Assembly: GCA_003168295.1 (NCBI GenBank)
Contig: PMST01000251.1
Span: forward strand, 1-5,608
Length of the DNA: 5,608 nt
Direction of reading: 5' to 3'
Origin: Actinomycetota bacterium
GTDB taxonomy: Bacteria; Actinomycetota; Actinomycetes; Streptosporangiales; Streptosporangiaceae
The notes under the pieces were generated by a model that saw nothing but the letters and a program-made list of their open reading frames with translations, was not told where the DNA came from and ran no database searches. This document shows positions 1-5,065 of the stretch, piece after piece (within the stretch, counting starts at the first letter, position 1; each line of letters starts with the position of its first letter). The position numbers were made by a program, and so were the translations under genes.

Positions 1-2
1 CG

Positions 3-104
3 GGTGCCGCCTGCCTGCTGGCAGCCACCGTGACCGCCTTCACCGGATTCAGGACCCGGCCAGGGCGCTGCGAGCCCGGCATGCCAGCGGCGGATGCTCC
101 CTAG
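3..104 (+). CDS. C-terminal end of a probable membrane protein (partial)
   Basis: An open frame enters from the left edge and stops at TAG 102-104, giving 33 residues. The first half is a hydrophobic helix-like stretch (GAACLLAATVTAFTGF) followed by a basic tail (RTRPGR). This is the usual look of the last transmembrane segment and cytoplasmic tail of a transporter, for example of the major facilitator superfamily. Third codon positions in the hydrophobic part are almost all G or C, as expected of a real gene in this DNA. Too little is present to assign a family, and a chance open frame cannot be excluded in so short a stretch. Confidence 0.4.
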   Translation, partial: GAACLLAATVTAFTGFRTRPGRCEPGMPAADAP

Positions 105-120
105 CTCTTCCCCGAGCCCG

Positions 121-147
121 GCCGAGGACAGCCCGTCCCCGGTCGGC
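121..147 (+). terminator. Possible hairpin after the first gene
   Basis: GGAC (126-129) can pair with GTCC (135-138) around a 5-nt loop. The stem extends through GCCGA (121-125) and TCGGC (143-147) if CCGG (139-142) bulges out. It lies 17 nt after the stop at 104, a suitable place for a terminator. There is no T-run and the surrounding DNA is very GC-rich, so chance pairing is a real alternative. Confidence 0.2.
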
Positions 148-159
148 GGTGAGTAGCCG

Positions 160-252
160 ATGGCGATCATCGGTCCCGTCATGCGGTCACCCGCCGACGT
201 GGCCGTCGCGGGGTACTGGCTGGCCGCCATGGGCACGCTAGCCCTCCTATAG
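160..252 (+). CDS. Doubtful 30-residue hydrophobic ORF
   Basis: ATG at 160 runs to TAG at 250-252 and encodes a 30-residue peptide whose second half (VAVAGYWLAAMGTLALL) could span a membrane. A GGTGAG stretch about 7 nt upstream could serve as a weak ribosome binding site. It could be a tiny membrane protein, or a leftover of a permease gene since it follows the membrane-protein end at 104. No family is recognised. It is kept only because hydrophobic content and start spacing agree. Confidence 0.15.
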   Translation: MAIIGPVMRSPADVAVAGYWLAAMGTLALL

Positions 253-350
253 TGAGGAGCGCGCCTGGATCCATCTGGACCCTGTGCTTCTGTGGCGCTC
301 ACCGTCTTCGCCTTTCTAAGGTCGCGTGAGCCATGCCACCATCACTTCTC

Positions 351-372
351 CCCGCGCCCCCGCAGGCGCGGG
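351..372. repeat. Perfect 8-bp GC-only inverted repeat
   Basis: CCCGCGCC (351-358) and GGCGCGGG (365-372) are exact reverse complements around a 6-nt loop (CCCGCA). Every pair is G:C, so the RNA hairpin would be very stable. It has no T-tract on either side. It could act as an intrinsic terminator or transcript-end stabiliser, or be a chance product of the roughly 70% GC background. Confidence 0.3.
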
Positions 373-686
373 ATCCCACGATGCCTGGCGCCCCCGCCGG
401 TGCCGCGGCCGGGGTGCTGTCGGCGGCGTTCACGGCCGCCGTTCACGCCAGGCCGGGGCGCGGCGGCGCGGGCGGTCAGCAGGCATCTGCCGATCCGCGT
501 AACGGTATCGCCTTCGGCTCCGCCCCTCGGCGCTTCCCGTTCCTGCCGGTCCAGGCCGGAACTGCGACCGCCGGATCCCGCATCTACGCCGCAGCCAACG
601 CCCGCAGTTGAGCGGCAACACAGTCACGCTGACCCTGAAGATCGCGCGGTTTGCTGACGACCGGGAATTCATTCCGTTCACGGTCC

Positions 687-717
687 TTGCCGCCGTCGCG
701 GAACATCATCGTAAAAG
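687..717 (+). promoter_or_regulatory. Weak possible promoter before leader copy 1
   Basis: TTGCCG (687-692) resembles a -35 box and TAAAAG (712-717) a poor -10 box, separated by 19 nt. The position would place a transcript start shortly before the AGGAGG at 726-731. The -10 lacks the usual final T and the spacing is long, so this is only a candidate. Confidence 0.15.
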
Positions 718-736
718 ACCACTTCAGGAGGCCCTT

Positions 737-817
737 ATGGATATGTCACCTTCTCCGTCAGAACTATCGATCAATCCGCGAGGAGACAGTATGCCTATCA
801 AGACAAGACAATCGTGA
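737..817 (+). CDS. Leader ORF reading through leader copy 1 into the broken gene start
   Basis: An exact AGGAGG (726-731) lies 5 nt before ATG 737 and 11 nt before ATG 743. The frame reads MDMSPSPSELSINPRGDSMP, then a few residues, and stops at TGA 815-817 (26 residues). The same peptide core (SPSELS then NPRGDSMP) is readable in frame before the hydrolase (interrupted by 11 residues) and before the cupin, where ATG 4463 aligns with ATG 743. The last residues are the frameshifted start of a lost gene. It may be a translated leader peptide, an alternative N-terminus, or simply a regulatory DNA/RNA element that happens to be open. The absence of an equivalent in-frame ATG in copy 2 argues against a conserved peptide. 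Confidence 0.3.
   Translation: MDMSPSPSELSINPRGDSMPIKTRQS
741..795 (+). repeat. Leader element, copy 1 of 3
   Basis: This 55-bp stretch matches 4461-4515 at 51 of 55 positions; the differences are at 750, 760, 770 and 790. Its parts also match copy 2 (2920-2997) apart from a 33-nt insertion there. It contains CTCC (753-756), a GAACTATCGATCA core, TCAATCCGCG, the ribosome binding site AGGAG (781-785) and ATG 791. It is clearly less GC-rich than the DNA around it. Unlike the other two copies it leads into a dead gene start. Confidence 0.85.
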
Positions 818-840
818 CGTCGTTGGACCCAGAAGAAGCC
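791..840 (+). pseudogene. Frameshifted 5' remnant of a gene related to the 2991 hydrolase
   Basis: From ATG 791 the sequence follows the first codons of the alpha/beta hydrolase gene at 2991. The stretch 810-838 matches 3011-3039 with one difference, which in the hydrolase encodes IVTSLDPEE. Copy 1 lacks one base within about 806-810, so the ATG frame stops at TGA 815-817. The IVTSLDPEE reading continues only in another frame (GTG 814). After about 838 the similarity disappears, and no Tat motif or hydrolase domain follows. The simplest reading is a duplicated gene that was truncated and frameshifted. A separate gene sharing only this start is the alternative. Confidence 0.55.
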
Positions 841-1036
841 TGCGCGCCCTCGCGCACTAGCAGCGCCGCCAGCTGCTTGGGATGCCTCAGATCAGCTCCG
901 CCTCACCCCGCCAGGCGCGCACCGGGCCAAGAACGGCGAACCGCACATCACCCTGCATCGGGATACTCCCAGCCGAGATTTGCAAGCACTCCCGGGCCGC
1001 CTTGGGAACGCATCACCCCATACCAAATCTACATAA

Positions 1037-1048
1037 GAAATCTATTTC
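1037..1048. promoter_or_regulatory. Palindrome in the AT-rich upstream region, possible operator
   Basis: GAAAT and ATTTC are perfect reverse complements around a central CT. The left half overlaps the second copy of the direct repeat AAATCTA (1025-1031 and 1038-1044, 13 nt apart). A short AT-rich palindrome in an AT-rich island upstream of a gene fits a repressor or activator site. No regulator gene is nearby and no known site family is recognised. Confidence 0.25.
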
Positions 1049-1195
1049 GTCGCGTAACACTAAACCTGTTTCCGCAACTCGGCGTGCATTCCTCACAAAC
1101 ATCACCGGAGACGAAGCCGTTATTGGACGGGTGCTCCGCACGTGCCTTCGGTGATTGAGGGTCGAGGACAGCTCGAGCAGAGACCAGAGAAAGTC

Positions 1196-1199
1196 GGAG
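1196..1199 (+). promoter_or_regulatory. Ribosome binding site that favours the start at 1208
   Basis: GGAG lies 8 nt before ATG 1208. The upstream in-frame GTG at 1142 has no comparable site, and starting there would put 22 polar residues before an already long signal-peptide N-region. A second GGAG (1235-1238) lies 5 nt before ATG 1244, which is the main competing start. Confidence 0.5.
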
Positions 1200-1207
1200 C
1201 TTGGCTT

Positions 1208-2812
1208 ATGAGAATGATGTGGAAGCTGAATACTGGAGCCGCGATGGCCGAACGGTCGGTCATGTGCTCCGGCGCCCGATCGCATGCTGCCCTCCGCTGC
1301 TGGCGGCGTGGAATTGCGGTGCTTGGTGCGACCGCTCTGCTCGCTACGCTGTCGATCGGCGCCGCCTCCGCTACGGCGGGCGCCGCGACCTCCCCTTCGG
1401 GGGGTGTCCCGACGCCGGGTTCCGGCAGCCTCGGCGACCGGCTCTACCCGACCTTGGGTGACGGTGGTTACGACCCCCTGCATTACTTCCTGAATCTTCG
1501 GTACGCGACGAGAAGCCCGGCGCAGGCTGTCGACGGGACCGTCACGATGACCGCGAAGGCGACTCAGGCGCTCTCCCGGTTCGACCTGGACTTCAGCGGT
1601 TCGGGGGTCGGCGCCGTGCAGGTCGACGGCCGCAAGGCACACATGGTCTGGACCGGCCAGAAGTTGGTGATTACTCCTGCTGCGCCGATCGCCCTGGGGC
1701 AGCGCTTCACGGTCGTGGTGCACAACTTCACCGCCAAGCCGACCACTCCACTCGCCGGCGAGGAGGGGACCACCGCCTTCTTCATCACGCCGGACGGATC
1801 GGCAACTGCCGGTCAGCCGAACCTGATGAACTCCGTCTATCCCTGCAACGACTACCCGAGTGAAAAGGCCACCTTCTCGTTCCGGATGAATGTGCCGGCG
1901 GGCGAGACCGCGGTCGCGAACGGTGACCTGACCAGCGAGCGGACCGCAGCGGGCCGCAGCATCTGGACCTATTCCGAGAACCAGCCGATGGCCACCGAAC
2001 TGACCCAGCTCGTCGCCGGCAAGTTCACAGTTATTCCCCGCGGGGAGGTGGACGGCGTCACGGTTCGTGATGTGGTCCCGACCCGTCTGGTCGGCCAGTA
2101 CCAGAAGCTGTTGTCGGTCGAGAAAAGTCAGGTGGCCTGGATGGAAAAGCGGGTCGGGGTGTATCCCTTCGACCAGTTCGGCTCGCTGATCACAGACGCG
2201 CCGCTCGGATTCGCGCTCGAGACGCAGACCCTGGCGCTCTACGGCAACACACTGATCACCGACCCGGTCGCCGTCAGCGCTCCGACGATGCTGCACGAAC
2301 TGTCTCACCAGTGGTTCGGCGACAGCGTTACACCCTCGTCCTGGAGTGACACTTGGCTCAACGAGGGCCAGGCGACCTGGTACACGTACACCTACGCGGC
2401 CGATGAAGGCTACATCAAGCAAGCTAGCGGCGAACCTAACTTCACCGCCCTGATGAAGGACTGGTACGCGCAGGGGGACCAGTTCCGGGCCAAGTACGGC
2501 CCGGTGGCACTGCCGCGCGCGGGAGGCGGGGCCCACGAGGTGGAGAACGACTACAGCCTGCAGGTCTACTACGGCGGCGCACTCACGCTGTACGCGCTGC
2601 GCCAGCGGATCGGCGCTCGGGACTTCGATCGGCTTGAGCGTGCGTGGGTCAGCAAATTCGCAGGTCGTTCAGTATCGACCGCCGACTTCATAAGCCTGGC
2701 GTCGGCGATCTCCGGACATGACCAGAATGCGTTCTTGCGTTCCTGGCTTTACGGCACCAAGACACCGCCGATGCCCGGCCATCCTGATTGGACCGTCACG
2801 CCGGTCAGCTGA
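1208..2812 (+). CDS. Secreted M1-family zinc metallopeptidase
   Basis: This 534-residue protein should cleave N-terminal residues from peptides outside the cell. The N-terminus is an export signal: positively charged with RR at 33-34, a hydrophobic core at about 35-53 and a likely cleavage site near ASA (53-55). RR is not followed by a clear Tat consensus, so Sec export is more likely. Residues 80-89 (YPTLGDGGYD) are typical of the N-terminal domain of secreted actinobacterial M1 enzymes. GFALET (334-339) stands at the substrate-binding GxMEN position. HELSH (363-367) with Glu386 forms the complete HExxH-x18-E zinc site, and Tyr454/455 is the likely catalytic tyrosine. It lacks the long C-terminal domain of PepN-type enzymes, as is usual for this secreted group. 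The start is uncertain: ATG 1208 is preferred on its ribosome binding site, with ATG 1244 also plausible. Its codons are less uniformly GC-ending than those of the downstream genes. It has no leader element of its own and probably forms a separate unit. Confidence 0.9.
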   Translation: MRMMWKLNTGAAMAERSVMCSGARSHAALRCWRRGIAVLGATALLATLSIGAASATAGAATSPSGGVPTPGSGSLGDRLYPTLGDGGYDPLHYFLNLRYATRSPAQAVDGTVTMTAKATQALSRFDLDFSGSGVGAVQVDGRKAHMVWTGQKLVITPAAPIALGQRFTVVVHNFTAKPTTPLAGEEGTTAFFITPDGSATAGQPNLMNSVYPCNDYPSEKATFSFRMNVPAGETAVANGDLTSERTAAGRSIWTYSENQPMATELTQLVAGKFTVIPRGEVDGVTVRDVVPTRLVGQYQKLLSVEKSQVAWMEKRVGVYPFDQFGSLITDAPLGFALETQTLALYGNTLITDPVAVSAPTMLHELSHQWFGDSVTPSSWSDTWLNEGQATWYTYTYAADEGYIKQASGEPNFTALMKDWYAQGDQFRAKYGPVALPRAGGGAHEVENDYSLQVYYGGALTLYALRQRIGARDFDRLERAWVSKFAGRSVSTADFISLASAISGHDQNAFLRSWLYGTKTPPMPGHPDWTVTPVS

Positions 2813-2841
2813 CCCCAGCGCTGTCGGCTTCGTGACCGGCG
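2799..2841 (+). terminator. Hairpin over the stop codon of the M1 peptidase gene
   Basis: CGCCGGTCA (2799-2807) and TGACCGGCG (2833-2841) are a perfect 9-bp inverted repeat with a 25-nt loop spanning the stop codon 2810-2812. A competing stem, CAGCGC (2816-2821) with GCGCTG (2839-2844), is also possible. No T-run follows, which is common for actinomycete terminators. It would separate the peptidase from the hydrolase unit. Confidence 0.4.
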
Positions 2842-2919
2842 CTGCTTCCCCATAGACGGTGGCATCACCGCGGCGTTCACCGCGCCGGACTGACCTAACC
2901 GGATGGTCGAAACGAGACC

Positions 2920-2997
2920 CTCCGTCAGAGCTATCGATCACCCTGCCGCTTCCCGGTAAATCCGCACCCGTCAATCCGCGAGGAGACAGCATGCCTA
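2920..2997 (+). repeat. Leader element, copy 2 of 3, with a 33-nt insertion
   Basis: The left block (2920-2940) matches copy 1 (753-773) with one difference. The right block from TCAATCCGCG (2971) through AGGAG (2981-2985) to ATG 2991 matches copies 1 and 3 almost exactly. Between them lie 33 extra nt (2938-2970) absent from the other copies, a multiple of three that keeps the frame open. AATCCGC occurs at 2959-2965 and again at 2973-2979, suggesting the extra sequence arose by local duplication or slippage. The similarity to copy 1 continues past the start codon to about 3039. Confidence 0.85.
2981..2985 (+). promoter_or_regulatory. Ribosome binding site fixing the hydrolase start at 2991
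   Basis: AGGAG lies 5 nt before ATG 2991 and the site is identical in all three leader copies. It supports ATG 2991 over the in-frame GTG at 2859, whose extra 44 residues would be mostly the leader and would push the Tat motif far from the N-terminus. Confidence 0.7.
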
Positions 2998-4424
2998 GCA
3001 AGACAGGGAAAATCGTGACGTCATTGGACCCAGAAGAAGAAGGCACCCGCCGGCGGCCGTTCAGCCGACGGAACCTGCTGCGAAGCGGCGTCCTGGGCGC
3101 GGGGGCGGCCGCGGTCCTTGGCACCGGCTTGCCCGGTGCGGCGGCCGCGGCGGTTCCGGGTGCCTCGGCGTCCGCAGCCGCCCCGTTCCAGCTATTCAGC
3201 CAGGCCGATCTGGATTTCGAGACCCTCGTCGTCCTCGGGGGCGCCGCTTACGGGGTCTCGGAGCTGGGCGAGGTCGTCACCGCGGTCAACGGCATCAATG
3301 CGGCCGGGGCGACCTACCAGGCTTACTATGACCAGTTCCAGGCCCTGGCCCAGCAGGTAAGCCAGCTCGGCGGCCAGGAACTGAAGGCCGGGCACCGGGC
3401 CAGTGCCCGCGGCGCCTATCTGCGGGCCGCCGCCTACTACGACCTGTGCCTGTACTTCGTCCTCGCCACCACCGCCCGCGCGCAGGAGGCCGGCGTCTAC
3501 GCCGCCGTGCAGGCCTGCTGGGACCAGGCCGCCCAGCTGTTCGACCCGCCCTTCGAGCGCGTCCGCATCCCCTACGAAGGCAGCTGGCTGCCCGGATACC
3601 TGCTCAAGCCCGACGCCCGTGACATCCGGCGCCCGACCGTCATCCTCAACGGCGGGAGCGACACCACGAGCATCGACATGTACGTCTTCGGCGGGGCGGC
3701 CGCCCTCGAACGCGGCTACAACGCCCTGATCTTCGACGGCCCGGGCCAGGGCTCGATGCTGTTCCAGCGTCAGGTCCCCTACCGCGCCGACTGGGAGAAA
3801 GTCATCACCCCCGTCGTGGACTACCTGCGCTCCCGCCCCGACGTCGACCCGGACCGCATCGCCCTGCTCGGCCTGTCCATGTGCGGGGAAGCGGCGGTAC
3901 GCGCCGCGGCCTTCGAGCACCGGCTGGCCGCGGTGGTGCCCGACCCCGGGGTGGTAAACGCCTGGCTGGCCTGGCCCGCGTCCATCCGGGACCTGTTCGC
4001 CGGCGGCGCCACCAAGACCAGGGTGAACCGCATCTGGCAGCAGGACATCGTCCCACACCTCGACCCCGCTAACTGGTTCACCATCGCCAAGCGCGCCGAG
4101 CTGTTCGACATCGCGTTCATGCTCGCCAGCCGCGCCGGGAAGACCTCCCCCGACCTGTGGGACCTCGGCCAGGCGATCATGAAGGTCGACTGCAGCACGG
4201 TCGCCGGCCAGGTCACCTCCCCCACGCTCGTCACCCAGTACCAGGACGACACCTTCTACCCCGGCCAGGGCACCCAGCTCTACGGGCTGCTGCGCTGCCC
4301 CAAGACCCTGCACGAGTTCACCACCGCCGAGAGCGGCAGCGAATACCACGACGCGCCCATGGCACCCCAGACCCGCAACCAGGTCATCTACGACTGGCTC
4401 GACTCGCTCCTCGCAAGCAACTAG
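2991..4424 (+). CDS. Tat-exported alpha/beta hydrolase with N-terminal helical region
   Basis: The 477-residue protein begins with a Tat signal: SRRNLLR (25-31), a hydrophobic Ala/Gly-rich core (33-54) and likely cleavage near residues 60-64. Folded export follows from this signal. Residues about 70-180 are helical, with GHRASARGAYLRAAAYY (from about 134), as in hydrolases of the FrsA / 2,6-dihydroxypseudooxynicotine-hydrolase type. The hydrolase core shows NGG (about 220-222), DGPGQG (249-254), the nucleophile elbow GLSMCG with Ser296, an acid at Asp419 or Asp420 before TFYPGQG, and His453 in SEYHDAPMAPQTRNQ. The triad is therefore complete. The second Gly of the usual GxSxG is Cys298, which is unusual. 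The family cleaves ester, amide or C-C bonds; the substrate here is unknown. It sits behind leader copy 2 and 86 nt before the cupin, probably in one transcript. Confidence 0.85.
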   Translation: MPSKTGKIVTSLDPEEEGTRRRPFSRRNLLRSGVLGAGAAAVLGTGLPGAAAAAVPGASASAAAPFQLFSQADLDFETLVVLGGAAYGVSELGEVVTAVNGINAAGATYQAYYDQFQALAQQVSQLGGQELKAGHRASARGAYLRAAAYYDLCLYFVLATTARAQEAGVYAAVQACWDQAAQLFDPPFERVRIPYEGSWLPGYLLKPDARDIRRPTVILNGGSDTTSIDMYVFGGAAALERGYNALIFDGPGQGSMLFQRQVPYRADWEKVITPVVDYLRSRPDVDPDRIALLGLSMCGEAAVRAAAFEHRLAAVVPDPGVVNAWLAWPASIRDLFAGGATKTRVNRIWQQDIVPHLDPANWFTIAKRAELFDIAFMLASRAGKTSPDLWDLGQAIMKVDCSTVAGQVTSPTLVTQYQDDTFYPGQGTQLYGLLRCPKTLHEFTTAESGSEYHDAPMAPQTRNQVIYDWLDSLLASN

Positions 4425-4460
4425 CAAAGGCCCGGCAGCATCAGTGAGGAAACCGAATAG

Positions 4461-4515
4461 ATATGTCACATTCTCCGTCCGAACTATCGGTCAATCCGCG
4501 AGGAGACAGCATGCC
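4461..4515 (+). repeat. Leader element, copy 3 of 3
   Basis: It matches copy 1 at 51 of 55 positions and lacks the insertion of copy 2. It contains CTCC (4473-4476), AGGAG (4501-4505) and the cupin start ATG 4511. ATG 4463 aligns with ATG 743 of copy 1 and is in frame with the cupin; GAGGA (4446-4450) lies 12 nt before it. Similarity ends within a few codons after the start, so the element was attached to an otherwise unrelated gene. Confidence 0.85.
4501..4505 (+). promoter_or_regulatory. Ribosome binding site fixing the cupin start at 4511
   Basis: AGGAG is 5 nt before ATG 4511. The alternative start ATG 4463 would add 16 leader-encoded residues with a weaker, more distant site. Both could be used, which is the open question for all three leader copies. 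Confidence 0.65.
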
Positions 4516-5050
4516 CAGCCAGCCCGTGCCCGTGCCGCCCGACGATCTGTCTCGCAGACTGACTGTCGCCCGGCCGGACCACGACCAGAGCCTGCCGCAC
4601 ATCGGGCTCGTCGGCGATACCTACACGATCCTGGTCACCGGGGAGGAGACCGCCGGGAAGTACACGCTCATCGACATGCACGTGCCGCCGGGCGGCGGGC
4701 CGCCGCCGCACCGGCACGACTTCGAGGAGATGTTCACCGTCCTTGACGGCGAAGTGCAGGTGACCTTCCGCGGCGAGACGCTCGTCGCCCGCGCGGGCGA
4801 GACTATCAACGTGCCGGCCAACGCCCCGCACTCGTTCACCAACGCCGCCGATACGCCGTCGCGGTTGCTGTGCATGTGCGCACCCTCGGGGCAGGAGGAG
4901 TTCTTCACCCTGGTCGGCCAGCCCGTCGCCACCCGGACCCAGGCGCCGCCGCCGCTCGACGCCGCCGCGCGGGCGGCCTTCATCGCCAAGTCGAGGGCGC
5001 TCACCCCCGAGTACAAGACCGAGCTGCTCCCGCCGCCCGGCGCGAAGTAA
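4511..5050 (+). CDS. Single-domain cupin protein
   Basis: This 179-residue protein has one cupin beta-barrel. Motif 1 runs from the Gly-rich turn before PPPHRHDFEE, with His67, His69 and Glu72/Glu73, to the Gly at the end of TVLDG. Motif 2 is GETINVPANAPHSFTN, with His107 and Asn111. His67, His69, a Glu and His107 are the usual ligands for one metal ion, so it is probably a metalloprotein resembling quercetin-dioxygenase-like cupins. Members may be dioxygenases, isomerases or sensors, and the reaction cannot be read here. No signal peptide is visible, so it should be cytoplasmic. The tail after about residue 130 is Pro/Ala-rich and probably packs outside the barrel. It lies between two hydrolase genes and 15 nt from the next, suggesting a shared pathway. 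Confidence 0.85.
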   Translation: MPSQPVPVPPDDLSRRLTVARPDHDQSLPHIGLVGDTYTILVTGEETAGKYTLIDMHVPPGGGPPPHRHDFEEMFTVLDGEVQVTFRGETLVARAGETINVPANAPHSFTNAADTPSRLLCMCAPSGQEEFFTLVGQPVATRTQAPPPLDAAARAAFIAKSRALTPEYKTELLPPPGAK

Positions 5051-5065
5051 AGGACGGGTGCCGGG

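Larger units (their letters stand above)
105..736. other. Gene-poor region, possibly decayed DNA
   Basis: No convincing gene is seen. The open frames here (for example 333-611 and 292-657, both +) are rich in Pro, Ala, Arg and Gly and show no recognisable domain. The frame from 333 has moderately GC-rich third positions, but neighbouring frames look similar and it lacks a clear ribosome binding site. What can be seen is one weak ORF (160-252), two candidate hairpins (121-147, 351-372) and a weak possible promoter just before the first leader copy. The length and lack of coding signal suggest decayed sequence beside the lost gene at 791. Confidence 0.5.
841..1207. other. Non-coding region upstream of the M1 peptidase gene
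   Basis: No gene is supported here. The first part (to about 1010) is GC-rich with no recognisable protein in any frame and is probably decayed sequence. From about 1020 to 1080 the DNA becomes much more AT-rich than anything nearby, with a direct repeat AAATCTA (1025-1031, 1038-1044) and a palindrome (1037-1048). This is the likeliest location for the promoter and operator of the peptidase gene, giving a 5' leader of roughly 130-150 nt. No convincing -35/-10 pair could be picked out. Confidence 0.5.

Noticed and set aside
333..611. Possible 92-residue + strand gene with fairly GC-rich third positions
   Set aside because: There is no clear ribosome binding site, no recognisable domain, a strong hairpin near its start, and overlapping frames of similar length and composition. 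Retained only as part of the gene-poor region.
608..817. TTG-started 69-residue frame including the leader peptide
   Set aside because: The upstream part shows no protein-like features, and the AGGAGG at 726-731 points to a start at 737 or 743 instead.
1142..1207. GTG 1142 as start of the M1 peptidase
   Set aside because: It has no comparable ribosome binding site and would add 22 polar residues before an already long signal-peptide N-region.
1013..2536. Long minus-strand open frame (507 codons) opposite the M1 gene
   Set aside because: It is the antisense shadow of a clear M1 peptidase. Its translation has no recognisable domain and is Arg/Gly/Val-rich, as GC-rich shadows are.
2859..2990. 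GTG 2859 as start of the Tat hydrolase
   Set aside because: The extension would consist mainly of the leader element and move the twin-arginine motif to about residue 70; the shared AGGAG favours ATG 2991.
3016..3023. TGACGTCA palindrome as a regulator site
   Set aside because: It lies inside coding sequence, is only 8 bp and is not kept in copy 1 (TGACGTCG).
3192..4469. Long minus-strand open frame (425 codons) opposite the hydrolase
   Set aside because: It is a shadow of the hydrolase gene, dominated by Gly, Val, Ala and Asp with no motif.
741..4515. Leader copies as insertion-sequence ends or a CRISPR-like array
   Set aside because: No transposase, terminal inverted repeats or target-site duplications are seen. 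The copies are in the same orientation, kilobases apart, and locked to start codons. No tRNA or rRNA gene was found in the window either.
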